From contig WARV01000023.1 of assembly GCA_013387205.1 (NCBI GenBank), positions 1 to 41,617 on the forward strand: a stretch of 41,617 nt of DNA. Direction: 5' to 3'. Origin of the DNA: Patescibacteria group bacterium (GTDB lineage Bacteria; Patescibacteriota; Doudnabacteria; UBA920). This document shows, piece by piece, positions 14,200 to 20,841 of the stretch. The notes beneath the pieces are model-generated. The model searched no databases. It was given only the letters and a program-made list of their open reading frames with translations, and was not told the origin of the DNA. Positions within the stretch are counted from its first letter, which is position 1. Each line of letters begins with the position of its first letter. The position numbers and the translations under genes are program-made.

Positions 14200-14218
14200 A
14201 TTCCTCTTAGCCGCTCCA
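14200..14218 (+). repeat. duplicated 3' end of tRNA-Gly, copy 3
   Basis: ATTCCTCTTAGCCGCTCCA matches the tRNA-Gly 3' end in 18 of 19 positions; a short ACATCTG/CAGGTGT hairpin and T6 follow (14227-14252). Confidence 0.75.
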
Positions 14219-14280
14219 CAAAGAACATCTGTTAATTGCAGGTGTTTTTTGTTTGCTAGAAAGACTGTAATTGCAATAAT

Positions 14281-14570
14281 TGTACCTGACACCTTTTCAC
14301 CTTCCCTTCGGAACAGCCGCATATACCAGACCGCGATGCGTTCTACCAGCAGGTTTTCCATAAACCCGACTGGCTGATATTGGTCTTTAGTTTTTCCAAT
14401 AACTGCCCATAGAGCGGCTTTTCGTAGTCGCTTGGCATTTGTTTTAACACCTCGTGCGTTAAGGTATTATAGCGTGTTACGGCCTTGCCTTCGGCTGTTT
14501 TGACGCCGCCAAGCTGACCGTTTTGGCGGCTGGCTTCGGCTTGCGTGCTTTCAGAGTTGATTGGTTCCAT
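14281..14570 (-). pseudogene. frameshifted, truncated remnant of an 'AEGKxxxxxNxxxH' family gene
   Basis: On the minus strand the first frame (14570 to about 14360) reads EASRQNGQLGGVKTAEGKAV then YNTLTHEVLKQMPSDYEKPLYGQLLEKL. A second frame (14361 to about 14281) continues ENLLVERIAVWYMRLFRREGEKV. Together they match a family often found in mobile and plasmid DNA (motifs TPEGKARVxxNALKHGL and LVERIAxAYWRL). A frameshift near 14355 and loss of the 3' half make it a remnant. The break coincides with ggtgtcaggtac on the minus strand, an oligomer often seen at REP/IS200-type ends. Function of the family is unclear. Confidence 0.6.
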
Positions 14571-14652
14571 AGGGTAAATGTTGAATGGTCGGATTTAGAC
14601 CAATGGTCCAATGGTCGGCGTCCGACCAGTTGTGGCTCGCAGGGCTTAAAAA

Positions 14653-14661
14653 TGGTATAAT
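14653..14661 (+). promoter_or_regulatory. extended -10 promoter
   Basis: TGGTATAAT, 39 nt before the next ATG; no clear -35. Confidence 0.6.
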
Positions 14662-14700
14662 ATTCTCACATTCTAAAACATTAAACTTATAAATAATTTT

Positions 14701-15147
14701 ATGTTCGGTTATTTGCTAAGTGTATTATTCGGAATAGGCATTGGCTACTTCGTCTATGGTCTTTTATTCGGTAAAATGTCTGTATTGGGCAGAATTCCTG
14801 GCGGAACCCAAAACGTTGCTCTAACAGGAAACAATACGGTTAATCCTTATTACCTGACTGGTTTAAGGGCACGCTTTACATCTCTTGGCCTAACTCTTGT
14901 AATTTCATTATTTGGAATTTTGGCCGTTGGGAGCACGTCCTTTGAAAATTTTCATTTGAGCGAAATCACCAACATTGTCGCAAATAACCCCATTAAATCT
15001 TTAACACTTCTGATTGTTACAGTTTTAAGCGCTTGCTTAGGGTTGTACATTAAATCTAGAACTATCACAGGTGATAAAGCGACTGCCGATTCTTTACAAT
15101 ATATGCAGGGCTCAAACCAAAGCGGCGGCACGACTAGGATACTGTAG
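14701..15147 (+). CDS. membrane protein with three predicted helices
   Basis: 148 aa, not recognised. Hydrophobic segments: 1-22 (LLSVLFGIGIGYFVYGLLFG), about 62-80 (LGLTLVISLFGILAVG) and about 98-115 (LTLLIVTVLSACLGLYI). The loop after the first helix carries a GGTQNVALTGNNTVNPYYLTG stretch, and the C-terminal ~30 residues are polar. It has an extended -10 promoter and a 39-nt leader without an evident SD. It is flanked by the gene remnant and a terminator-like module, so the gene stands alone. No function is proposed. Confidence 0.65.
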   Translation: MFGYLLSVLFGIGIGYFVYGLLFGKMSVLGRIPGGTQNVALTGNNTVNPYYLTGLRARFTSLGLTLVISLFGILAVGSTSFENFHLSEITNIVANNPIKSLTLLIVTVLSACLGLYIKSRTITGDKATADSLQYMQGSNQSGGTTRIL

Positions 15148-15250
15148 TTAACAGTTGAACATAACAGGGTAACGCAGGTATATGGAATCGCTTGGACGTA
15201 GTTGTCCAATAGGTTCTAATAGCATCAACAATCCCACTCCAAAGAAAAAT

Positions 15251-15280
15251 GCTTCACCTTCATGGTGGAGCTTTTTTCTT
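15251..15280 (+). terminator. terminator-like module resembling the tRNA-Gly terminator
   Basis: GCTTCACC (15251-15258) pairs with GGTGGAGC (15264-15271), then tttttctttgg. An actcca before it and ggttcgac after it echo tRNA-Gly's 3' end. The rest of 15148-15446 holds no gene I can support. Confidence 0.6.
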
Positions 15281-15413
15281 TGGAGATGGGTTAGGATAGG
15301 AAAACCCCTCAGGTTCGACTGCGCCTCCCGAAGCTTTCTTAATCCTCCCCAGCCTTATGCGAAGGGAAACCAAACAAGCCAAACGTGACGTATGGCTAGA
15401 CAAAGGCAAAAAG

Positions 15414-15422
15414 TGTTATAAT
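15414..15422 (+). promoter_or_regulatory. extended -10 promoter of prepilin gene
   Basis: TGTTATAAT ends 24 nt before the ATG at 15447. Confidence 0.55.
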
Positions 15423-15446
15423 TAAAACAGGTTTAAAACCGCTAAA

Positions 15447-15998
15447 ATGAAACAAAAAGGTTTTACTTTAATAGAGTTATTAGTAGTCATTTCCATTATT
15501 GGATTGTTGTCCACGGTGATTTCTATAGCATTAGCCAACGCGCGCCAAAGAGCGCGCGACACGAAAAGACTGGCCGATGTGCGCCAACTGCGCCTCGCTT
15601 TAGATATTTATTACAACCAAAACAACAGCACTTATCCTGATCCCGATCCCAATACGGGAGGTATGTGCGGGGGCTGGAACACATCCAGCTACGACCCGTT
15701 CATCACTGCCCTAAAAAATACGGGAGTTACATCTAAAGTTCCGGTCGACCCATTAAACACCGGATCTAACGGATGCGGCATTTATGCTTATCGTTATTAT
15801 CGCTACTCGCCTGACCCGGGCAACAATTGCGATCCCTGCAAGGGGAAAAGTTATTATGTGTTAGGGATAAATTCCTTTGAAGCCGCGCCTTACCCTCATC
15901 CCACCAGCCCGGGATGGAAATGCATCAACCCTTCCAACGGCCAAGTGACCAGGGACTGGCAGCAAGAATTTTCCTGGGTTGTCGGGAAATGCGAATAA
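15447..15998 (+). CDS. type IV prepilin / pseudopilin (PulG-like)
   Basis: 183 aa. Prepilin leader MKQKG, then FTLIELLVVISIIGLLSTVISIALANARQRARDTKRLADVRQLRLALDIYY: the cleavage site after Gly5, Glu5 of the mature chain, and the long N-terminal helix are all present. The globular domain is Cys-rich (MCGGW, NGCGIY, NNCDPCKG, WKC, GKC), suggesting disulfides in the exported form. DPLNTGSNGCGIYAYRYYRYSPD and YYVLGINSFE resemble the family's calcium/beta region. It is distinct from the prepilin at 12825. It would be assembled into a pilus or secretion pseudopilus; no assembly ATPase or PilD is in the window. Confidence 0.92.
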   Translation: MKQKGFTLIELLVVISIIGLLSTVISIALANARQRARDTKRLADVRQLRLALDIYYNQNNSTYPDPDPNTGGMCGGWNTSSYDPFITALKNTGVTSKVPVDPLNTGSNGCGIYAYRYYRYSPDPGNNCDPCKGKSYYVLGINSFEAAPYPHPTSPGWKCINPSNGQVTRDWQQEFSWVVGKCE

Positions 15999-16014
15999 TC
16001 AAATATTTAAACTT

Positions 16015-16284
16015 ATGGATATTTCCGAACAATTAGATGAACAAGCGGCTGACTTCCGCGAGTTCAATACCCAACCCGAAACAAAGAGAAACGAAAAACC
16101 CCTGCCACCTCTTCCGGTAAAGCAACCTAGGCGCGCTGTTTCACCAGCAACTGCTGTTATTGCGTCTATTATTACCATTATTGTGGTTGTGGCAACACTT
16201 TTGTTCTTACAAAACCGCAAAACCCCTCCTCCTTCCAACCTTCCTCCCCACCAAAATTACCCGGCAAACCTCTCTTCCCGGTGA
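16015..16284 (+). CDS. small single-helix membrane protein with Pro-rich ends
   Basis: 89 aa from ATG 16015. An acidic cytoplasmic segment (MDISEQLDEQAADFREF), a basic Pro stretch (KPLPPLPVKQPRRAVSP), one membrane helix (TAVIASIITIIVVVATLLFLQ, about 42-63) and a Pro-rich exterior tail. The frame is open from 15979, but that overlaps the prepilin end. It follows the prepilin by 16 nt and precedes a terminator, so the two genes likely form an operon. Not recognised; it might be a pilin-associated anchor, which is inference. Confidence 0.6.
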   Translation: MDISEQLDEQAADFREFNTQPETKRNEKPLPPLPVKQPRRAVSPATAVIASIITIIVVVATLLFLQNRKTPPPSNLPPHQNYPANLSSR

Positions 16285-16316
16285 AAAATACCCCATCTGT
16301 TTGATGGGGTATTTTT
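16284..16316 (+). terminator. terminator of prepilin operon
   Basis: AAAAATACCCCATC (16284-16297) pairs with its inverse at 16303-16316, ending in TTTTT. Confidence 0.9.
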
Positions 16317-16370
16317 ATAGGATACGGCAAATCTGATTGCAATAAAAATTTATTTCCCTTAAACTTAAGC

Positions 16371-16580
16371 TAGGAAGCGGTCTCAAAACTTGCTTTTCAG
16401 GCGATATTTTAGAATTTCGAGACAGTCGGGCATAATAAATTTTGATGTTTAGCCGTAATCATGCCTCATTGGGCTTAGCCCAATGAGGAGACTGACCGGA
16501 AGCTAAGCAGAGAAATTTTTATGGCCGAATGACCGAAATTCTAAAATTGCAGCCAAAATGAAGTTTTGAGACAGCTTCTA
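16371..16580. repeat. ~210-bp long inverted-repeat element (MITE or structured RNA)
   Basis: Arms of about 80 nt (16374-16453 and 16502-16578) are imperfect inverses: both contain gtctcaaaactt, attttagaatttcg, a cgggc/cggcc block and gcttagc-like ends. A perfect apical hairpin CCTCATTGGG/CCCAATGAGG (16464-16488) caps it. It fills most of the 320-bp gap between the terminator and the next gene, and carries no ORF. Confidence 0.7.
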
Positions 16581-16604
16581 AAATAAATCTTAAACGAAAC
16601 AAAC

Positions 16605-17483
16605 ATGACCAACCAACAAGCGCTTGATTTAATTAAGCAGCACCTAGCTTCCGGCAAAACGCCTGATGAAGTCAAGCAAACCATGCTGGCCGCAGGTTTT
16701 ACCGCGGCCGACATTGAAGAAGGCTTAAAAATCGCCGCGGAACCGCAAATCCCTGGCTCAACACCGCACACTGCGCTTCCTTCCGCTCAAGGACAACTGC
16801 CGAGCGCCCAAGAGCTCTTGCGCCAAGCTTGGGAATTCTACAAAAAATATTTTTCGCTTTTAGTGCCAATTTACGCCATACCCTATGCCGTAACCTTAGT
16901 TTTCGTTCTGCTCTCCAGCGGAATTAAACATGGCGGAAGCTTAGCAGCAGGCTTAATTGGTTTAAGCGTAATTGTTTGGGTTTTAATGGTTATAATGTGG
17001 ATTTGGGCAGAAGCCGCCATTCTGTTCGCCATAAAAGACCCGGAACCCAACATGAACGTTTCTGCCGCTTTAACCAAAGGCCGCGCCAAAATATGGCCAA
17101 TGTTCATAACTGGCCTATTATCCGGTTTGGCAGTTTTGGGAGGTTTTATCCTTCTTATTATTCCTGGGATAATTTTTGCCCTTTGGTTCAGCCAATCCGC
17201 ATATATAGTAGTATCCGAAGATTTAGAAGGCACCAAAGCCTTAAGCCAAAGCAAAAAATACGTTAGCGGCCGCCTGGGAGCCGTGTTTTGGAGAGGTTTT
17301 GTCCTGGTTGTAATCTCCATTATCATTTCCGCAGTGATTAACTCTATAGCGGGTGCCATTTTTGGCAGCCAAGGCACCCAAAGCGAGGTTGAAAGGGCGC
17401 TGGTTAATGGAATAGTCACGGTTTTTTGGGCGCCGTTTGCCACGGTTTACGGCTACAAGCTTTACACTTACCTAAAAAGATAA
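16605..17483 (+). CDS. multi-pass membrane protein, DUF975-like
   Basis: 292 aa. An N-terminal helical module, QQALDLIKQHLASGKTPDEVKQTMLAAGFTAADIEEGL (3-41), recurs in CPR membrane proteins. A Pro-rich linker leads to about five or six helices starting near residue 80. Between helices is IIPGIIFALWFSQSAYIVVSEDLEGTKALSQSKKYVSGR, the conserved stretch of DUF975/GlpM-domain-like proteins. Function unknown; a membrane-organising role is only a guess. No clear SD; the start lies 25 nt after the inverted-repeat element, which may influence its expression. A terminator follows. Confidence 0.75.
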   Translation: MTNQQALDLIKQHLASGKTPDEVKQTMLAAGFTAADIEEGLKIAAEPQIPGSTPHTALPSAQGQLPSAQELLRQAWEFYKKYFSLLVPIYAIPYAVTLVFVLLSSGIKHGGSLAAGLIGLSVIVWVLMVIMWIWAEAAILFAIKDPEPNMNVSAALTKGRAKIWPMFITGLLSGLAVLGGFILLIIPGIIFALWFSQSAYIVVSEDLEGTKALSQSKKYVSGRLGAVFWRGFVLVVISIIISAVINSIAGAIFGSQGTQSEVERALVNGIVTVFWAPFATVYGYKLYTYLKR

Positions 17484-17502
17484 CAAGACTTGTTGCTATA
17501 AC

Positions 17503-17530
17503 AACCCCGCCCTTTAAAAAGGCGGGGTTT
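17503..17530 (+). terminator. terminator
   Basis: AACCCCGCC (17503-17511) pairs with GGCGGGGTT (17521-17529), then TAAATTTTT. Confidence 0.8.
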
Positions 17531-17620
17531 AAATTTTTGGCTTACTTGTCAGATTTGTCTATTTTCTTGAGCAAAAATTTGTTTTATGGCTTATACAAGC
17601 GATATTTTGGCAAAAAACCG

Positions 17621-17649
17621 TTGACTTAAAGGGAAAAAGAGCGTATAAT
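17621..17649 (+). promoter_or_regulatory. strong sigma70-type promoter
   Basis: TTGACT (17621-17626), 17-nt spacer, TATAAT (17644-17649). It implies a ~270-nt leader before ATG 17927. Confidence 0.85.
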
Positions 17650-17655
17650 GATTCC

Positions 17656-17926
17656 AGAAAGTGCTAATTGGCACTCTTTTTTAATAACACGAAATAAGCC
17701 AATCTAAGCCAACTTTCGCTAGGTACCATAATTAAAGCTAGTTTCTTTAGTCTAAAGCTTATGGTACCGCGGCTGTTGTATCCACTTCTCACCATTTCAC
17801 CCTAGCCTTAAAAAAGCTAGGCGAGAAGCCTTGGATGCAGGTCCACAGTCGTTCCTTAAAAACCAGATGGTTTGTTCCGCTTGAAGCGGGATAAACATTA
17901 GGGGAGAAAGGAGTTTGATTTTAAAA
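17656..17926 (+). promoter_or_regulatory. long structured 5' leader of unknown class
   Basis: Order by eye: (a) AGTGC/GCACT hairpin plus T7 at 17660-17682; (b) GGTACCATA (17722-17730) / TATGGTACC (17760-17768); (c) a four-step stem: CGGCTGT (17770-17776)/ACAGTCG (17845-17851), ATCCA (17780-17784)/TGGAT (17832-17836), CTTCTC (17785-17790)/GAGAAG (17823-17828), CCTAGC (17801-17806)/GCTAGG (17816-17821); (d) small AACC/GGTT and CCGCTT/AAGCGG hairpins. AAAGGAG (17907-17913) then precedes the ATG by 13 nt. It does not match riboswitch consensus sequences I recall. Confidence 0.6.
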
Positions 17927-18622
17927 ATGAAAGCTCTTTTTAACCTTGAACCTGCATTAGAAAAAAGCTTTGTCACAATGGCTTTGCTCTGCTTAGTGTT
18001 AATAGCCTATCCGCAGCATTTGTTGATGGCCGCTAACGTGCAGGAAAAAGGAAGTAATCAGGCTTTAGTCTTTGAAATCAAAGATCCAAGCTTAATAGCA
18101 AGTATAACGAACCCTAGCTCTTTAACATACGACCAAATCGTTGAAAACGATCCATTAGTTCCTAAACTCCAAGATTATTTGGTAAAGTATAATTCTCCGC
18201 TGGCGCCTTACGCTGCGGAAATTATCAAACAGCCCCAATGGCAGAGAGCCTTAGCCATTTCCTGGGTGGAAAGCAACTTCGGCCAGCACTGTTACGATAA
18301 CAATTGTAGCGGTATTGGCGTAGAACCGGGACATCCGTCCTGGCGCAAATATGCCACCAAACTGGACTGGTTTAAGGACATGAGCCAATTATTGGAAAAG
18401 CCGATATACAAGGAACGCTATACCACCTTCGAAAAGATGAGAGGTATTTACGTTTATCCGGGAAGCTCTTCCTGGGTGTATGGGGCCAAAACCAAATACG
18501 CCGAATTAATGGCTTTGGAAAAAGAAGCTAATGAAGAAAGGCAGCTGGCTGCTGAAAACTCAACCACGGTAATTACCGCGGCTTCCCAGAATCCGGAATT
18601 AGCCAGCTTAACCAGAAAATAA
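17927..18622 (+). CDS. secreted lysozyme-like (glucosaminidase-type) protein
   Basis: 231 aa. A membrane helix or signal segment (residues ~14-36, VTMALLCLVLIAYPQHLLMAA) precedes a polar region and a lysozyme-like domain at about 90-185. It includes ALAISWVESNFGQHCYDNNCSGIGVEPG, with a candidate catalytic Glu in SWVESNFG, then WFKDMSQLLEKPIYKERYTTFEKMRGIYVYPGSSSWVYG, which parallels the GH73/Rpf-type helical core. It would cleave peptidoglycan outside the membrane. The Cys pair (HCYDNNCSG) may form a disulfide. The start ATG 17927 uses AAAGGAG; TTG 17915 is too close to that SD. The promoter and long folded leader suggest tight regulation. Confidence 0.72.
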   Translation: MKALFNLEPALEKSFVTMALLCLVLIAYPQHLLMAANVQEKGSNQALVFEIKDPSLIASITNPSSLTYDQIVENDPLVPKLQDYLVKYNSPLAPYAAEIIKQPQWQRALAISWVESNFGQHCYDNNCSGIGVEPGHPSWRKYATKLDWFKDMSQLLEKPIYKERYTTFEKMRGIYVYPGSSSWVYGAKTKYAELMALEKEANEERQLAAENSTTVITAASQNPELASLTRK

Positions 18623-18633
18623 TTGTAAAATGA

Positions 18634-18667
18634 AACCCCGCCTCTCGTGAGAGGCGGGGTTGTTTTG
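18634..18667 (+). terminator. terminator
   Basis: AACCCCGCCTCTC pairs across GT with GAGAGGCGGGGTT (to 18661), followed by gttttg. Confidence 0.85.
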
Positions 18668-18671
18668 TAGA

Positions 18672-18758
18672 TGGTGCCCAGGGAGGGAATCGAACCCTCA
18701 ATCCCTTGCGGGCGACAGATTTTAAGTCTGTAGCGTATACCAGTTCCGCCACCTGGGC
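18672..18758 (-). tRNA. tRNA-Leu (TAA)
   Basis: 87 nt including encoded CCA. Acceptor GCCCAGG/CCTGGGC, long variable arm, anticodon loop CTTAAAA on ACAGA/TCTGT. Confidence 0.95.
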
Positions 18759-18778
18759 ATTTATTATATTTTACCCTT

Positions 18779-18906
18779 CGACTTCATTCCGATAAATCGG
18801 AATTCCGCTCAGGGCACTCGACTCGTTTCGAAACGCGGCTGGTTGAGGCCGTAACACGGCAGAAATCACGAGCGAGCTTTGACTTAATGTCAAAGCGAGT
18901 CGAGTG
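18779..18906. repeat. palindromic repeat cluster between two tRNAs
   Basis: CACTCGACTCG (18815-18825) is inversely repeated at 18896-18906, the latter overlapping the CCA end of tRNA-Cys. Inside are GCTTTGAC/GTCAAAGC (18877-18897 region) and ccgataaatcgg. Confidence 0.6.
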
Positions 18907-18979
18907 GAGGCCGAGACGGGAATCGAACCCGTGAGTGGGAGTTTTGCAGACTCCTGCCTTACCACTTGGCTACCCGGCC
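18905..18979 (-). tRNA. tRNA-Cys (GCA)
   Basis: 75 nt including encoded CCA. Acceptor GGCCGGG/CTCGGCC, discriminator T, anticodon loop CTGCAAA on GGAGT/ACTCC. Confidence 0.95.
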
Positions 18980-19012
18980 AAAAATTGATCAAAAAGCAAC
19001 TAAGGCTACTTA

Positions 19013-19041
19013 ATTCTAATTGAATTTTGCAAATTTATCAA
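19013..19041 (-). promoter_or_regulatory. tRNA-Cys promoter
   Basis: Minus strand TTGATA (19041-19036), 17-nt spacer, TAGAAT (19018-19013). Confidence 0.6.
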
Positions 19042-19050
19042 GAGATATGG

Positions 19051-19079
19051 TTGACAAGCAAAATAATTCTTGGTACATT
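19051..19079 (+). promoter_or_regulatory. promoter of the speA leader
   Basis: TTGACA (19051-19056), 17-nt spacer, TGG-TACATT (19074-19079). The leader is ~275 nt. Inside it GAGAGGTGA (19101-19109) is a near-ideal SD with no good ATG after it. Confidence 0.6.
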
Positions 19080-19177
19080 AGTTTTGTTATTATTTTTTGA
19101 GAGAGGTGAAATATTTAAGCAACCACCCCAACACCATCCATTACCAATCAAGTCAACCCAATGGCTTAATTAATTGT

Positions 19178-19210
19178 AAACGGATTCCTTAAAGAATGCG
19201 TTTTTATTTT
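19178..19210 (+). terminator. attenuator-like terminator in the speA leader
   Basis: AAACG-G-ATTC (19178-19187) pairs with GAAT-G-CGTTT (19194-19203), then ttattttt. It lies ~100 nt after the promoter and before the gene. Confidence 0.55.
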
Positions 19211-19266
19211 TACTCAAAGTAAGCATTGACAATTTCATCCGCCTCATATGAAGGTATTAAACCTGC

Positions 19267-19323
19267 ATTTGCTCCTCGGCTCGCTTATCCCGCTGGCGGG
19301 ATAGACTCGCCTACGTCGCAAAT
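19267..19323. repeat. imperfect palindrome upstream of speA
   Basis: ATTTGC / GCAAAT ends and a TATCCCGC/GCGGGATA core, with imperfect pairing between. Confidence 0.55.
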
Positions 19324-19363
19324 AAAATAAACGGTTATTAATTAATTTTTTTAACAATTGCCT

Positions 19364-20749
19364 ATGACCACCAAAAGCGCGGCAAAAAAGAAAAATGGAT
19401 TCAGGAAATTCTGGAAACTTGGGATTGAAGAATACAACACCCAAAATTTTGACATTGGCCCGGACGGCGAGCTGATCGTCAGGGAAGGAAATTACCAGTA
19501 CAATATTTTTGACATCATCAAAAAATACGGCACATCCACGGAAATAGTTTTCCCGACAGTGATAGAAAACCGCGTGCGCGACCTGATTGAAACGTTCAAC
19601 GCCTACATTAAAGTTTTGGGCTACAAAGGCAAGTTCTTTTACCATTACGCCATGAAGGCCAACCAGACCAAGGAGTTTGTGTTGCCGGCAGTAGCCGAAG
19701 GCGCCAACTTGGACGTGGCCAGCGCCAACGAATTGTTTTTGGTCAAAAGGATGATTGAGCAGGACAAATTCAACGCCAAAATCCGGGTTATCTGCAACGG
19801 CCCGAAAACCGAAAAATACATCAGCCTGATTGAAGAGCTGAAAACCAAAGGGTTGGTGGTTATTCCGATCATCGAAGACTACAAAGAACTGGAACGCATG
19901 GACAAATTCAAAGGCGAAGTCGGCATTAGGGTCAACTTGGACATAAAAGTACAGGCGCACTGGGACAAAAAATTCAACCGCTACGGGTTTACCGAAGAGG
20001 AATTGCTGAAAATCGGCAAGGTCAGGAACTTGTCCACTTTGCATTACCATATTTCCAAGCAGATAGAAAGCGTCCAGGGTTTTGTAAAGCCTTTAAAGCG
20101 CGCTTTGGCGCTTTACGCCAAGATGAAAGAGAAAAATCCGCAGCTGGATACTTTGGACATTGGCGGCGGGGCAGGCGTGCCGTTTGAAAAGAAAAAACAT
20201 TTTTATACCGGCCGAAGCCTGGTGCAGCAAATTGTCAAAACCGCCAAGAAAGAATGCGACAAGCTGCAAATCAGGCACCCCAACTTAATTGTGGAATGGG
20301 GGAGCTACGTGGCAGCGCCGGCGCAAGTTACCATCTATAAAATTTTGACCCAAAAAGACGTGGGCAACAAAGGCAATGTGAAATGGTATGTTGTTGACGG
20401 CAGCTTTATGAACGACTTGATTGACACCTGGGCCATCCACCAAAAATGGCATGTTATTCCCATTAACCACATGAACACCAAAAAGCTCGACAAGGTTTGG
20501 CTGGCCGGATCTTCCTGCGACAGCGACGATAAATATACGGCTGGCGGCGACTCTATTCTTTTACCAAGATTGGATGAGCTGGATGAATTATATATCGCCT
20601 TGCTTGATACCGGCGCCTACCAGGATTCCCTGGCTTCCCACCACTGCTTGCTTTCATCTCCGGCTAAATTAATTGCCCAAAACGGGGAAATTAAAGTGGC
20701 CCGCAAGCGCGAAGCTCCGGAAGAAGTCGGAAAATTATTTGGATGGTAG
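19364..20749 (+). CDS. speA: PLP-dependent (fold III) decarboxylase, SpeA-type arginine decarboxylase
   Basis: 461 aa. The alanine-racemase-like barrel has the PLP Lys98 in YAMKAN, LDVAS and NG strands, HYHIS (His229), GGGAG (267-271, phosphate loop), EWGSY and a C-terminal beta domain with GSSCDSDD (Cys385-Asp386) and DTGAYQDSLASHHCL. The layout matches biosynthetic arginine decarboxylase (arginine to agmatine, polyamine route) rather than DapF/LysA enzymes, but it is shorter than the ~630-aa SpeA because the inserted and C-terminal domains are reduced. Substrate could also be a related amino acid. TTG 19358 is an upstream alternative; ATG 19364 is preferred. No SD. The leader carries a terminator-like hairpin. 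Single gene, terminated convergently with rpsA. Confidence 0.82.
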   Translation: MTTKSAAKKKNGFRKFWKLGIEEYNTQNFDIGPDGELIVREGNYQYNIFDIIKKYGTSTEIVFPTVIENRVRDLIETFNAYIKVLGYKGKFFYHYAMKANQTKEFVLPAVAEGANLDVASANELFLVKRMIEQDKFNAKIRVICNGPKTEKYISLIEELKTKGLVVIPIIEDYKELERMDKFKGEVGIRVNLDIKVQAHWDKKFNRYGFTEEELLKIGKVRNLSTLHYHISKQIESVQGFVKPLKRALALYAKMKEKNPQLDTLDIGGGAGVPFEKKKHFYTGRSLVQQIVKTAKKECDKLQIRHPNLIVEWGSYVAAPAQVTIYKILTQKDVGNKGNVKWYVVDGSFMNDLIDTWAIHQKWHVIPINHMNTKKLDKVWLAGSSCDSDDKYTAGGDSILLPRLDELDELYIALLDTGAYQDSLASHHCLLSSPAKLIAQNGEIKVARKREAPEEVGKLFGW

Positions 20750-20792
20750 GAGAAATGGCAAAAACGACGGAAATTAAAAAAATGACAAAATT

Positions 20793-20828
20793 AAACTGCC
20801 CGAAACCTTAGGTTTCGGGCAGTTTTTA
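20793..20828. terminator. bidirectional terminator between speA and rpsA
   Basis: AAACTGCCCGAAACC (20793-20807) pairs perfectly with 20811-20825; T runs on both strands. A few tgacaaaat units precede it. Confidence 0.9.
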
Positions 20829-20841
20829 TTTTAAATAAAAC

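Noticed and set aside
14701-15147. Holin or toxin role for the three-helix protein
   Set aside because: Hydrophobicity alone cannot support it; left as an unknown membrane protein.
15285-15330. Further tRNA gene around the second ggttcgac
   Set aside because: No cloverleaf can be formed; only T-loop-like bases are present.
15182-15388. Open frame of 68 codons
   Set aside because: It crosses the terminator-like module and repeat DNA, with no SD or family match.
17660-17676. CIRCE-like (HrcA) operator
   Set aside because: The half sites GTGCTAA and GCACTC are in the opposite order and lack the nine-base spacer; no heat-shock gene follows.
17656-17926. ydaO (c-di-AMP) riboswitch
   Set aside because: The context fits (wall hydrolase), but the conserved purine-rich GGGGGAACC / GGGGTGAA-type elements are absent by eye. 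Kept as an unknown leader.
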